The notes beneath the pieces are model-generated. The model was not told where the DNA came from. It saw only the letters and a program-made list of their open reading frames with translations, and ran no database searches. From VAZQ01 sp963725185 (GTDB taxonomy: Bacteria > Pseudomonadota > Alphaproteobacteria > Rhizobiales > Xanthobacteraceae), in contig CAVRXO010000006.1 in assembly GCA_963725185.1 (NCBI GenBank), forward strand, positions 2,170,001-2,234,000: a DNA stretch of 64,000 bases, in the 5' to 3' direction. Positions 35,244 through 44,310 of this stretch are shown here, one piece after another (position 1 is the stretch's first letter; each line of letters opens with the position of its first letter). A program made the translations under genes and the position numbers.

Positions 35244-37463
35244 ATGAGCGGCGTGAAAAAAGACATCGATCCGGCCACTGAACTCGCCGAGGAGGACGAA
35301 GAGCAGAATCTCCCCGACCTCGAGCCCGCGGCCGCGATCGATCTTGCGGCCAGCGCCGGCCCGCTGGCGGCCGGGCGGGCGGTGATCGCCCGCCATGCCA
35401 AGCTTGCCCCGGATTCGCCGGGCGTCTACCGCATGACCGACGCCCGCGGCGAGGTGCTCTATGTCGGCAAGGCGAAGAACATCAAGAAGCGCATCCTCGC
35501 CTATACCAGGCCGACCGGCTACGACACCCGCATCGAACGCATGATCGCCGCCACCGCGGCGCTGGAATTCGTCTCGACCGCGACCGAAACCGAGGCGCTG
35601 CTGCTCGAAGCCAACCTGATCAAGCGGCTGCGGCCGCGCTTCAATGTGCTGCTGCGCGACGACAAGTCGTTTCCCTACATCATGATCACCGGCGATTATT
35701 GGGCGCCGCAGATCTTCAAGCATCGCGGGGCGCAGAACCGTCCCGGACATTATTACGGTCCGTTCGCTTCGGTCGGGGCGGTCAACCGCACCATCACGGC
35801 GCTGCAGCGCGCCTTCCTGCTGCGCTCGTGCTCGGACGGTTTCTTCGAGAGCCGGACGCGGCCCTGCCTGCTTTATCAGATCAAGCGCTGCTCGGGCCCC
35901 TGCACGGGCGAGATCGACTACGCCGGATATGCCGAGCTGGTGCGCGAAGCCAATGCCTTCCTGTCCGGCCGCAGCCGCACCGTGAAGGAGGAGCTGGCGG
36001 TCGAGATGGAAAAGGCGTCGAGCGCGCTCGATTTCGAACGCGCCGCCATCTATCGCGACCGCCTCGCTGCGCTGTCGGCGGTGCAGGCCCACCAGGGCAT
36101 CAACCCGCGCAACGTCGAGGAGGCCGACGTCTTCGCGGTCCATCAGGAAGGCGGCTTCAGCTGCGTCGAGGTGTTCTTCTTCCGCACCGGCCAGAACTGG
36201 GGCAACCGGGCCTACTTTCCCCGGGCGGATCGCTCGGTCGGTCCGGGCGAGGTGCTGAGCTCCTTCCTGGGCCAGTTCTATGACGACAAGCCGTGCCCGC
36301 GGCTCATCATCGTCTCTCATGACTTTGAGGAGCGGCAACTCATGGCGGAGGCGCTGGCGGTCAAGAGCGGCCACAAGGTCGAGGTCCTGCTGCCGCATCG
36401 CGGCGAGAAAAAGGATCTGGTCAAGCACGCGCTCGCCAATGCGCGCGAGGCGCTGGGGCGCAAGCTCGCCGACACCTCCTCGCAGCGCAAGCTGTTGGCG
36501 GCGCTGGCTGAATGCTTCGGCCTGCCACGCCCGCCGCGGCGCATCGAGGTCTACGACAACAGCCATATCCAGGGCGCCAATGCGGTCGGCGCGATGATCG
36601 TCGCGGGTCCGGAAGGCTTCCGCAAGAATCAGTACCGGAAGTTCAACATGCGGGCCGCCGACCTCACGCCCGGCGACGACTACGCTATGATGCGCGAGAC
36701 CCTGGAACGTCGGTTCAAGCGGCTGATCGCCGAGGCGCCGCGGCCGGCGGCCCAGCCCGCCGCGACCCCAGCCGCCGCAAGCGCAGCCGCCGCAAGCCCA
36801 TTTCCCGCTGAGCAACTCCTGGCGGCTCAACTCGATGACGATGTGGATCGCCGACCCGACGGCGATGGAGCGGGCCAATCCGGGCGAGATGCGGAGAGCG
36901 CGCAGGCGGCCGCGGCCGATGCTGCCATCCTGCCCGCGCCCGCAATCCCGCCAGACCAGGCGAGCGAAGAGATGGCGGCGGATGATGGGCAGGACGAGGC
37001 GGAATCGCCGTGGCCCGATCTGGTGCTGATCGACGGCGGCCGCGGCCAGCTGGCCGCCGCCCAGGAGGCGCTCGCGGCCTTGGGTCTTGCCGACCTGCCC
37101 CTGGTCGCCATCGCCAAGGGGCCCGACCGGGATGCCGGCCGCGAGACTTTCTTCGTGTCCGGCCGGGCGCCGTTCAAGCTCAAGCCGCGCGATCCGGTGC
37201 TGTATTTCGTGGAGCGGCTGCGCGACGAGGCGCACCGCTTCGCCATCGGCTCGCACCGGATCCGCCGCCGGCGCGACATCCGCGAAGCCGGCTTGCAGGA
37301 AATTCCCGGCATCGGCCCCAGCCGCAAGCGCGCGCTGCTGCAGCATTTCGGGACCCTGCAGGCGATCGAGCGCGCCTCGCCCGCCGATCTTGCCAAGGTT
37401 GCCGGCGTGAGCGCCGAGACTGCGCGCAAAATCTACGATTTCTTCCACCAGCGTGCCGGATGA
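35244..37463 (+). CDS. uvrC: UvrABC system protein C
   Basis: 739 residues from ATG 35244. The GIY-YIG nuclease domain shows SPGVYRMTDARGEVLYVGKA near residue 56, a CLLYQIKRCSGPC Cys cluster follows, then a UVR (UvrB-binding) motif near residues 245-275. The RNase H-like second nuclease domain shows EVYDNSHIQGANAVGAM and VLIDGGRGQL, and the C-terminal helix-hairpin-helix shows EIPGIGPSRKRALL. It makes both incisions in nucleotide excision repair. About 90 low-complexity Ala/Pro/Asp residues (encoded about 36736-37008) interrupt the RNase H-like domain, making the protein longer than the usual 600-680. Confidence 0.96.
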   Translation: MSGVKKDIDPATELAEEDEEQNLPDLEPAAAIDLAASAGPLAAGRAVIARHAKLAPDSPGVYRMTDARGEVLYVGKAKNIKKRILAYTRPTGYDTRIERMIAATAALEFVSTATETEALLLEANLIKRLRPRFNVLLRDDKSFPYIMITGDYWAPQIFKHRGAQNRPGHYYGPFASVGAVNRTITALQRAFLLRSCSDGFFESRTRPCLLYQIKRCSGPCTGEIDYAGYAELVREANAFLSGRSRTVKEELAVEMEKASSALDFERAAIYRDRLAALSAVQAHQGINPRNVEEADVFAVHQEGGFSCVEVFFFRTGQNWGNRAYFPRADRSVGPGEVLSSFLGQFYDDKPCPRLIIVSHDFEERQLMAEALAVKSGHKVEVLLPHRGEKKDLVKHALANAREALGRKLADTSSQRKLLAALAECFGLPRPPRRIEVYDNSHIQGANAVGAMIVAGPEGFRKNQYRKFNMRAADLTPGDDYAMMRETLERRFKRLIAEAPRPAAQPAATPAAASAAAASPFPAEQLLAAQLDDDVDRRPDGDGAGQSGRDAESAQAAAADAAILPAPAIPPDQASEEMAADDGQDEAESPWPDLVLIDGGRGQLAAAQEALAALGLADLPLVAIAKGPDRDAGRETFFVSGRAPFKLKPRDPVLYFVERLRDEAHRFAIGSHRIRRRRDIREAGLQEIPGIGPSRKRALLQHFGTLQAIERASPADLAKVAGVSAETARKIYDFFHQRAG

Positions 37464-37627
37464 GCGGCCGCCGGCCGACAAGCCACGCCGCCGCGCTGGT
37501 GCCATGCGGGTTTCGAATTGGCGATTTCGCCTTATGCGCATACCTTGGGGGGAGCCGGCGCAAGGAGCATGTGGACGGAAGCGAGGCATTTCTTTTGACC
37601 TGCGGGCCGGAAGGGTATTGTTGCGCC

Positions 37628-38233
37628 ATGGCAGCCGAGACCACGAAACCCCTGCGCGCACATTCTCTGGCGCTGCCCAATCTGCTGACCTACGGCCGCA
37701 TCGCGGCGGTGCCGGCGGTGGTCGGCTGCATGTACTGGCAGCTGTTGCACGGCGGCGATGCGATGCGCTGGGTGGCGCTGGCGATCTTCGTCGCGGCCGG
37801 CGTCACCGACGTCCTGGATGGCTACTTTGCCCGCATGTGGGATCAGCAATCGAGCTTCGGCCGCATGCTCGATCCGATCGCCGACAAGCTTCTGGTGGCG
37901 TCCTGTCTCCTCATGCTGGCGGCCGACGGCACCATCAATGGGCTGTCGCTGTGGGCGTCGATCGTCATCCTGTGCCGGGAGATCCTGGTTTCGGGCCTGC
38001 GCGAATATCTGGCCGAACTGCGCGTCAGCGTTCCGGTGACTCGGCTCGCCAAATGGAAGACGACGCTGCAGCTGGTCGCCATCGGCTTCCTGCTGGCCGG
38101 CGACGCCGGCGACGCCATCGTTCCGGTGGTCACGCCGATCGGCCTGTCGCTGCTGTGGTTGTCGGCGCTGCTGACGCTTTATACCGGCTGGGACTATTTC
38201 CGTGCCGGGGTCCGCCATCTGATCGCGGACTGA
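37628..38233 (+). CDS. pgsA: CDP-diacylglycerol--glycerol-3-phosphate 3-phosphatidyltransferase
   Basis: 201 residues from ATG 37628. The CDP-alcohol phosphotransferase signature is complete: DVLDGYFAR, then GRMLDPIADKL, with the metal-binding Asp residues correctly spaced. Four or more TM helices are apparent. PgsA makes phosphatidylglycerol phosphate, the precursor of phosphatidylglycerol and cardiolipin, in the inner membrane. It follows uvrC by about 165 bases and precedes moaD by 32, the uvrC-pgsA-moaD order seen in many Rhizobiales. Confidence 0.95.
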   Translation: MAAETTKPLRAHSLALPNLLTYGRIAAVPAVVGCMYWQLLHGGDAMRWVALAIFVAAGVTDVLDGYFARMWDQQSSFGRMLDPIADKLLVASCLLMLAADGTINGLSLWASIVILCREILVSGLREYLAELRVSVPVTRLAKWKTTLQLVAIGFLLAGDAGDAIVPVVTPIGLSLLWLSALLTLYTGWDYFRAGVRHLIAD

Positions 38234-38265
38234 TGCGCTAGGCTCAAGCCGAAGGATCTCACCGC

Positions 38266-38523
38266 GTGAGCGTGAAGCTTCTGTATTTCGCCTGGGTGCG
38301 CGAGCGCATCGGCAAGCCGGCCGAGGAGGTCGAGCCGCCGCCCGACATCGCCACGGTCGCGGATCTGATCGCCTGGCTCGCCAAGCGCGGCGATGAATAT
38401 GCCCACGCGTTCGAGAACCCCAAGGTGATACGCACCGCGATCGATCGGGCCCACGTCAAGGCCGAGGCGACCATCGCCGGCGCGCGCGAGATCGCCTTCT
38501 TTCCGCCCATGACCGGCGGGTGA
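38266..38523 (+). CDS. moaD: Molybdopterin synthase sulfur carrier subunit MoaD
   Basis: 85 residues with a GTG start at 38266. A ubiquitin-like beta-grasp protein, it begins SVKLLYFAWVRERIG and ends EIAFFPPMTGG; the C-terminal Gly-Gly is thiocarboxylated to donate sulfur to precursor Z during molybdopterin synthesis. Its partner MoaE is encoded about 3 kb downstream on the same strand, separated by an oppositely oriented TPR/protease gene, whereas in many rhizobia the two are adjacent. Confidence 0.93.
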   Translation: MSVKLLYFAWVRERIGKPAEEVEPPPDIATVADLIAWLAKRGDEYAHAFENPKVIRTAIDRAHVKAEATIAGAREIAFFPPMTGG

Positions 38524-38626
38524 GCCGCGCCAGGACTTCGCTTTGGTGCGCCCGGCGGGACGAGCGTCGATCGCGGCCGGCATCCGCTTGATCGGATCGT
38601 CCCTGGCCCACCCGGTCGCGCAAGGA

Positions 38627-41350
38627 TCACTTTGCGTTTCGATTGGCGATCCTGACGGTCTGGGTATCGATTGAAACCTTGAAGCGCGACAGGAAGCTCA
38701 ATCCCAGGAGCCCGTCGACGCCGTCGCCGTAGCTGCCTTGGGTGCCGGCCTGAATCACCACGACGACATCCTTCGCCTGCAGCGAGCGCAGCTGAATGGT
38801 CGCGGCGCGACCCCGCTTGCCGTCGGTGACCCCATTGGCGGTGTGCATCTTGACCTTGCTGCTTTGATCGATTTGCACCTTGGCCTTTTCGGCGAACGCG
38901 CTGCTCATCGTCACGAATGTCGCCCCGGTGTCCAGGATGAAAGTGCCGCGCACGCCGTTGACGAGGACCGCCAATTTGAGGACGCCGTGGTTCGGCGAGC
39001 TTCTGAAGACCTCTTCGCTGCGGCTGTTGGCGGCATCGCATTTGCCCTTCGCCGTATAGTCGGCGATGATCGCCTGCATCCGGCTGGAATCGTTGCGCGA
39101 GGGATTCAACGCGACCCACGATTCGACGATCGATTCGGCGTCGCAGAATTGGCCGAGCTTTTCATAGTTGCGCGCAACGGCGAGATAGCGGTCGCTCGAT
39201 ACATTGGCATTGTTCCCGGACAGCTCGATGGCGGTGAGATAATCGTCAATGGCCTGCTTGGTCGAGCCGCCGCGATCATAGGCGAGCGCGCGCAGATAGA
39301 AGCTGCCGTCGTCATGCGGATCGAGCTTGATCAATTCCGAGGCGGCCGCCGCCGCGCCCGCATAGTCGGACAGAGCCAGCAGCATATTCACGGCGACCTT
39401 CAACGAGGGTGCGTGGCCGCCGCAAGCCGCGGAAAAACGCACCTGCGCGTCCGCAGCCTCCCGCTTGCGGTCGACCTTGTCCAATGCCAGGCCGAGCGCC
39501 AGGATGGCTTGTTGATCGCAGGGTTCGCGGTTGAGATCCTCGAGGGATCTGCGCACCGGGCCGGCCGCCGCGACATCCATCGGAAGGTTGAGCGACAACC
39601 GGTTCATGGCCGCGCTCAGCGCTTTGGTGTCGGTTGCGGTATCGGCGCCGACAGCGGCGCCGACATTGGCGGCGGCGGTCGTCGCTTGTAACGTGCCGGG
39701 CGAGCTCAGGGCGAGCTGGGTCTTGCTCACGCGATCGGATGGGTCGAGCGACTGCGTCTTGCTCACGCGATCGGATGGGTCGAGCGACTGCGACTTGCGA
39801 AAGTCGGTATTGGCTTCGTCGGCAAGGCCCAAGGCCCGGTAGGCGAGGCCGCGGTTGTCGTAGGCCTCGACATAGCTCGGATCGAGCTTGATCGCCTCGC
39901 TGTATTCGGCGACGGCGCGGCTGTGGTCGCCCCTGGCCGCGTAGACCAGGCCACGCAGGTTGTAGGCTTGAAAATATTTCGGATTGATCTGGATCGCCTG
40001 GTCGAAGTCGGCGATGGCCAGATCGAAGTTGCCTTGGTTGCGGTAGGTGTTGCCCCGGTTGCCATACGCCGCGAACATTTTCGGGTTGAGCCTGATCGCC
40101 TCGCTGTAGTCCGAAATGGCGGCTTCATATTGCTTCTTGGCGTTGTAGGCGGCGCCGCGGCTGTTGTAGCCGGAACCGGAATTCGGGTTGAGCTTGATCG
40201 CCTCGCTGGCGTCCGCTATGGCGGCGTCGTAGTCGCGCTTTGCCGCGTAGGCGAGGCCGCGGATCGAATAAGCGGAATCATCCTTCGGGTCGAGCCTGAT
40301 CGCCTCGCTGCAGTCGGAAATCGCCGCGTCGTAGCTCTTCTTCGAGTAATACGTGTTGCAGCGATTGCGGTAGGCGTAAACGTCGCCCGGGTCGCGCGCG
40401 ATCGCCTCCTTCAGATCCGCAATCGAGCGATCATAGTCGCCCTCGGCCCGGTACAGGACGCCGCGATGGGCGTAGGGCCTGGCCAACCTCGGATTGCGCT
40501 TGATCGCCTCGCCGTAGTCGGCAAGCGCGCGGTCGTAGTCGTTCTTGTTGGCGTAGGCGAGGCCGCGGTTGTCGTAGGCGATCGCATAGCCCGCATTGTG
40601 TCTGATCGCCTCGCCGTAGTCGGCGATCGCGCGGTCGTAGTCGTTCTTCTTGGCGTAGGCATTGCCGCGGTTGTTGTACGCGATCGCATAGTTTGGATTG
40701 CGCTTGACCGCTTCGTTGTAATCGGCGATCGCCCGATCGAGATTGTCCTCCCTGAAATACGCGAAACCGCGATTGTTGTACGCGAGCGCGTAGTTCGGAT
40801 CGAGCTTGATCGCCTGGCTGAAATCGGCGATCGCGCGGTCGTAGTCTTTCTTGCCGCTATAGGCGTTGCCGCGGTCCTTGTAGGCCTCGATCGAGCTCGG
40901 ATCGAGCTTGATCGCCTCGCCGTAGTCGGCGATCGCCTGGTCGTAATCCTTCTTGTCGGCGGAGGCGAGGCCGCGCCGGCCATAGGCGAGCGCGAAATAC
41001 GCCGGCACGGTGCCTGGCTCGAGCTTCATGGCCTCGGTAAAATCGGCGATCGCATGGTCGTAATCGCCGTTGCCGTAATAGACGGCGCCACGGCTGCCAT
41101 ACGCATGGGCGCGATTTGGCGCCTCCTCGCTGTTGTCCGCGATGACGCGGGAGCAACTGGCGATTTTCTGATCGGGACTGGCCGTGTCGGCCGCACAGTC
41201 CTCCCGGTCGCTGCCCGCGAGGAGGCCCGCGGACGAGGCGAAAAAGAGCGTCGCGGCGACAAGCAGAACAGCACCGCTCCGCCGCGGGCTCCGCCCCGTC
41301 GGGGCGAAATTCGGCGTCGCGTTCCGGGTCCCTACATCAAACGCCGGCAT
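38627..41350 (-). CDS. Large TPR-repeat protein with C-terminal retropepsin-like aspartic protease domain
   Basis: 907 residues. An N-terminal hydrophobic segment (SGAVLLVAATLFFASSAGLLAG, about 26-47) anchors or exports it. About 13 tandem TPR units follow (about 70-530), with the recurring core YDRAIADYGEAIKLDP. A linker with a duplicated 12-residue unit (SLDPSDRVSKTQ) and a second helical region come next. The C-terminus (about 790-905) is a clan AA aspartyl protease domain with the active-site FILDTGATFVTMS and GLLGLSFLSRF, probably dimeric like retropepsins. The envelope location is inferred. It lies between moaD and moaE on the opposite strand, as if inserted there. Confidence 0.9.
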   Translation of the reverse strand: MPAFDVGTRNATPNFAPTGRSPRRSGAVLLVAATLFFASSAGLLAGSDREDCAADTASPDQKIASCSRVIADNSEEAPNRAHAYGSRGAVYYGNGDYDHAIADFTEAMKLEPGTVPAYFALAYGRRGLASADKKDYDQAIADYGEAIKLDPSSIEAYKDRGNAYSGKKDYDRAIADFSQAIKLDPNYALAYNNRGFAYFREDNLDRAIADYNEAVKRNPNYAIAYNNRGNAYAKKNDYDRAIADYGEAIRHNAGYAIAYDNRGLAYANKNDYDRALADYGEAIKRNPRLARPYAHRGVLYRAEGDYDRSIADLKEAIARDPGDVYAYRNRCNTYYSKKSYDAAISDCSEAIRLDPKDDSAYSIRGLAYAAKRDYDAAIADASEAIKLNPNSGSGYNSRGAAYNAKKQYEAAISDYSEAIRLNPKMFAAYGNRGNTYRNQGNFDLAIADFDQAIQINPKYFQAYNLRGLVYAARGDHSRAVAEYSEAIKLDPSYVEAYDNRGLAYRALGLADEANTDFRKSQSLDPSDRVSKTQSLDPSDRVSKTQLALSSPGTLQATTAAANVGAAVGADTATDTKALSAAMNRLSLNLPMDVAAAGPVRRSLEDLNREPCDQQAILALGLALDKVDRKREAADAQVRFSAACGGHAPSLKVAVNMLLALSDYAGAAAAASELIKLDPHDDGSFYLRALAYDRGGSTKQAIDDYLTAIELSGNNANVSSDRYLAVARNYEKLGQFCDAESIVESWVALNPSRNDSSRMQAIIADYTAKGKCDAANSRSEEVFRSSPNHGVLKLAVLVNGVRGTFILDTGATFVTMSSAFAEKAKVQIDQSSKVKMHTANGVTDGKRGRAATIQLRSLQAKDVVVVIQAGTQGSYGDGVDGLLGLSFLSRFKVSIDTQTVRIANRNAK
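39732..39805. repeat. 36-bp direct duplication inside the TPR/protease gene
   Basis: The unit beginning GCGATCGGATGGGTCGAGCG occurs twice in direct orientation 36 bases apart, giving the in-frame peptide duplication SLDPSDRVSKTQ. It lies after the last TPR. The neighbouring TPR units also share long DNA identities every 102 bases (34 codons), so the gene is prone to in-frame expansion or contraction. Confidence 0.75.
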
Positions 41351-41499
41351 GAGAGGGGCTCGTCTTCAGTTCGCGGCATGTTACGATAGCCGTCTTCCGG
41401 GTCAACGCGAAATTAGGGTTTGGCCACGAAGGCGCGCCGATTGCTCCACCGGCGGGACGGTACCACATGAATTAGACCCGGCTGACCTCGACATTGGAC

Positions 41500-42015
41500 A
41501 TGTTGCGAATGACGGCCACCACCATCCGACTCCAGCGCGCGCCGTTCGATGCCGCCGCCGAGGTGGCCGCGCTGCGGCGTGGGCGAACCGACATCGGCGC
41601 CATCGTCACGTTCACCGGCATCTGTCGCGGCGAGGAGAACGGCGAGCCGATCGCCGCCTTGACGCTCGAGCACTATCCGGCCATGGCCGAGGCCGAGATC
41701 GCCCGCCAGGTCGAGGCCGCCCAGGGCCGCTGGTCGCTGCTCGGCCTCACGGTCATTCACCGCTTCGGCCGCATCGAGCCCGGGCAGGAGATCGTGCTGG
41801 TGGTCACCGCTTCGTCGCACCGGCAGGACGCCTTCGCGGCCGCCGAATTCCTGATGGACTACCTCAAGACCCGTGCGCCGTTCTGGAAAGAGGTCGAGCA
41901 CGCGGACGGCAAGAGCTGGGTCGCCGCCAAGCAATCGGACGAATCCGCCGCCGAACGCTGGGCGAAGCCCGACCCGCGCCCCGTCTCATCCCCGCCGGCA
42001 GCCGGCAAGGGATAG
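41500..42015 (+). CDS. moaE: Molybdopterin synthase catalytic subunit MoaE
   Basis: About 171 residues; starts at 41500 or 41509 are both possible. The core GAIVTFTGICRG near residue 40, LEHYPAMAE, LTVIHRFGRIEPGQEIVLVV and the catalytic-Lys region FWKEVEHADGKSWV are all present. MoaE, with two MoaD-thiocarboxylates, converts precursor Z to molybdopterin. A Pro-rich tail extends beyond the usual end. It is separated from moaD by the inserted TPR/protease gene, so it presumably has its own promoter in 41351-41499. Confidence 0.95.
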   Translation: MLRMTATTIRLQRAPFDAAAEVAALRRGRTDIGAIVTFTGICRGEENGEPIAALTLEHYPAMAEAEIARQVEAAQGRWSLLGLTVIHRFGRIEPGQEIVLVVTASSHRQDAFAAAEFLMDYLKTRAPFWKEVEHADGKSWVAAKQSDESAAERWAKPDPRPVSSPPAAGKG

Positions 42016-42084
42016 GGGTGCGGCAACCGAAGCAGTTGCGCGGCGCGGCCTAGCGTGCGCGCACCCATGAAGAGGAGATGACCC

Positions 42085-43035
42085 ATGATCCGTCTTCCGA
42101 TTGCCATCTTGGCTTTGATCCTCGGCGCGGCGGGCGCGCAGGCCGCACAAGTCAGCTTCTATCAGCTGCCCAGCGGATCCTATCCGCACGATGTGGCTCC
42201 CGCCGTCGACGGCGCGGTCTGGTTCACCGGCCAGGCCCAGGGCTTCCTCGGACATTTCGATCCGGCGAGCGGAAAGCTCGAGAAGATACCGCTCGGCCGG
42301 GGCGCGGCGCCGCACGGCGTCCTGGTCGGCCCGGATGGCGCCGCCTGGGTCACCGAGGGCGGGCAGAACGCAATCGCGCGCGTCGATCAATCCACCCATG
42401 CGGTGAAGCTGTTTCCGCTGCCGAAGGAATTTGCCGACGCCAATCTCAACACGCTGACCTTCGACAAGTCGGGCATCATGTGGTTCACCGGGCAGAGCGG
42501 CGTCTATGGGCGCCTCGATCCCAACACCGGCAAGGTCGATGCATGGGCGGCCCCGCGCGGAGCCGGCACCTACGGCATCACCACCACGCCATCGGGCGAG
42601 GTCTGGTATGCCTCGCTCGCCAGCGATCACATCGCCCGCATCGACACCGCCACCCATGCGGTGACGGTGGTCGATCCGCCCCGCAAGGGCGCGGGCCCGC
42701 GCCGCATCTGGTCGGATTCCAAAGGCGTGCTGTGGACGAGCTTTTGGAACGGCGGCGGGATCGGGCGCTACGACCCGATGAAGAAGATCTGGACCACCTA
42801 TCAGATGCCCAGAAGCCGCAACGGCACCTACGCGGTCTATGTCGACGACAAGGACCGGGTATGGGCGACCGACTGGCCCGCCAATGCGATCCAGCGCTTC
42901 GATCCGGCGACCGAGAGCTTTGCGACCTTTCCGAGCGACAAGCGCGGCGCGGAGGTGCGCGAGCTGCAGGGCCGGCCGGGCGAGCTCTGGGGCGGCGAGT
43001 CGGGCAACGACCGGCTGGTGGTGGTGCGGGATTGA
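42085..43035 (+). CDS. Exported Vgb-like beta-propeller (streptogramin lyase family)
   Basis: 316 residues. The signal peptide IRLPIAILALILGAAGAQA is followed by seven-blade propeller repeats of the virginiamycin-B-lyase type: AVDGAVWFTGQA, GPDGAAWVTEGG, DKSGIMWFTGQ, TPSGEVWYASLA, DSKGVLWTSFWNGGG and DDKDRVWATDWP. GAGGAG lies eight bases before the ATG. Family resemblance does not make it an antibiotic-resistance enzyme; most environmental members are of unknown function. It is the last plus-strand gene before a convergent terminator. Confidence 0.88.
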   Translation: MIRLPIAILALILGAAGAQAAQVSFYQLPSGSYPHDVAPAVDGAVWFTGQAQGFLGHFDPASGKLEKIPLGRGAAPHGVLVGPDGAAWVTEGGQNAIARVDQSTHAVKLFPLPKEFADANLNTLTFDKSGIMWFTGQSGVYGRLDPNTGKVDAWAAPRGAGTYGITTTPSGEVWYASLASDHIARIDTATHAVTVVDPPRKGAGPRRIWSDSKGVLWTSFWNGGGIGRYDPMKKIWTTYQMPRSRNGTYAVYVDDKDRVWATDWPANAIQRFDPATESFATFPSDKRGAEVRELQGRPGELWGGESGNDRLVVVRD

Positions 43036-43080
43036 GCGCGGAGCGACGCGCGCAGCGACACCGAGCGCGAAGCAAGAGAG

Positions 43081-43112
43081 CGCCGGACGGCGGGAGGGAG
43101 TACCGTCCGGCG
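43081..43112. terminator. Bidirectional hairpin between Vgb-like and OYE genes
   Basis: CGCCGGACGG (43081-43090) and CCGTCCGGCG (43103-43112) form a perfect 10-bp stem with a 12-base loop, located between two convergent genes (stops at 43035 and 43162). There is no T-run on either side, so termination may need Rho. Confidence 0.55.
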
Positions 43113-43161
43113 CGGCGTGGCGCGTCGGGGGGACGGGCGCCACGGTTGTAGCAAGATCGGA

Positions 43162-44310
43162 TCAGGCGGCGTCCGCCAGCGCCGGATAGTCGACGTAGCC
43201 CTTGGCATCGCCGGCGTAGAACGTGGCCTGGTCTGGGGTATTGAGCGGCGTGCGCTTGGCGAAGCGGCGCGGAAGATCCGGATTGGCCAGGAACGGCACC
43301 CCGAAGGCGATCAGGTCGGCATCGCCGCGCGCGATCGCAGCTTCGGCGGACAGCGCATCGTAGCCGCCGTTGAGGATGAGCGTGCCCGGAAAACGCTGGC
43401 GCAGGACCGGCGCCGCAAGGGTCGTCCCGGCCGGCGGTGCCATCGGGCCGGCGACGCCCTCGGTGGCGTGCAGGTACAACAGCCCAAGCCTGCCCAGCTC
43501 GGCCGCAAAGTACGAAAAGGTCGCGATCGGATCGGAATCCGACATCGAATTGAAGGCGCCGTTCGGCGATATCTTGTAGCCAACCCGCTCGCGACCCCAG
43601 ACCGCCACCACGGCTTCGGTGACCTCGAGCGGGAGGCGGGCGCGGTTGCGGATGCTGCCCCCATAGGCGTCGGTGCGCCGGTTGGTGCCGTCGCGCAAGA
43701 ACTGATCGAGCAGATAGCCATTGGCGCCGTGCAGCTCGACGCCGTCGAAGCCGGCCGCCAGCGCGTTCTCGGCCCCCTTGCGGAATTGCGCCACGATCCC
43801 GGGCAGCTCGTTGAGCTCCAGCGCGCGCGGGGTCACCATCGGGGTCGGCCCGCGGGCGGTGAACACTTGGCCGTCGGCCGCGATGGCGGAGGGTGCGACC
43901 GGCAAGGCGCCATCATGAAAATCGGGGTGCGAAACGCGCCCCACATGCCAAAGCTGCGCAAAAATCCGGCCGCCGGCGCCATGCACCGCATCCGTCACCG
44001 CCCGCCAACCCGCCACCTGCTCGGGCGAATGGATGCCGGGCGTGCGGATGTAGCCGACGCCCTGCGGGCTCACCTGCGTGGCCTCGGTGACGATCAGGCC
44101 GGCGGAGGCGCGCTGGGCGTAATAGGTGGCGGCGAGCGGATTTGGCACATTGCCCTCGACCGCGCGGCTGCGCGTCATGGGCGACATCACCAGGCGGTTC
44201 GCGAGCCTGAATTCACCCAAACGGTAGGGTGAAAGCAGCAGGGCGGGTCCGGTAGCGGGCGTCGTGTCGGCATCTGCCCGGCGTAACGCGGTGGCTTGTT
44301 GGCTGGACAT
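43162..44310 (-). CDS. Old yellow enzyme family ene-reductase (NemA-like)
   Basis: 382 residues from ATG 44310, which has GAGGGA about nine bases upstream. TIM-barrel FMN oxidoreductase: LANRLVMSPMTRSRA near residue 40, LWHVGRVSHPDF near residue 120, the substrate-binding pair His/Asn in VELHGANGYLLDQFLRD near residue 200, and YGGSIRNRARLPLEV. It uses NAD(P)H to reduce activated alkenes, nitro compounds or quinones. It diverges from a TetR regulator across an operator-like direct repeat, the usual arrangement of stress-induced NemR/NemA-type pairs. Confidence 0.94.
   Translation of the reverse strand: MSSQQATALRRADADTTPATGPALLLSPYRLGEFRLANRLVMSPMTRSRAVEGNVPNPLAATYYAQRASAGLIVTEATQVSPQGVGYIRTPGIHSPEQVAGWRAVTDAVHGAGGRIFAQLWHVGRVSHPDFHDGALPVAPSAIAADGQVFTARGPTPMVTPRALELNELPGIVAQFRKGAENALAAGFDGVELHGANGYLLDQFLRDGTNRRTDAYGGSIRNRARLPLEVTEAVVAVWGRERVGYKISPNGAFNSMSDSDPIATFSYFAAELGRLGLLYLHATEGVAGPMAPPAGTTLAAPVLRQRFPGTLILNGGYDALSAEAAIARGDADLIAFGVPFLANPDLPRRFAKRTPLNTPDQATFYAGDAKGYVDYPALADAA

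Noticed and set aside
34929..37661. Minus-strand open frame of about 910 codons opposite uvrC
   Set aside because: Mirror of the uvrC coding frame; no signal, domain or ribosome-binding site. UvrC motifs on the plus strand are unambiguous.
39923..41389. Plus-strand open frame with repetitive VGD/RLAVVGDR units opposite the TPR gene
   Set aside because: The periodicity is the antisense image of the TPR DNA repeats, not an independent repeat protein.
42085..43035. Antibiotic resistance through streptogramin lyase
   Set aside because: Only the propeller fold is supported; this protein is exported, unlike the cytosolic resistance enzymes, and the catalytic residues cannot be confirmed by eye.
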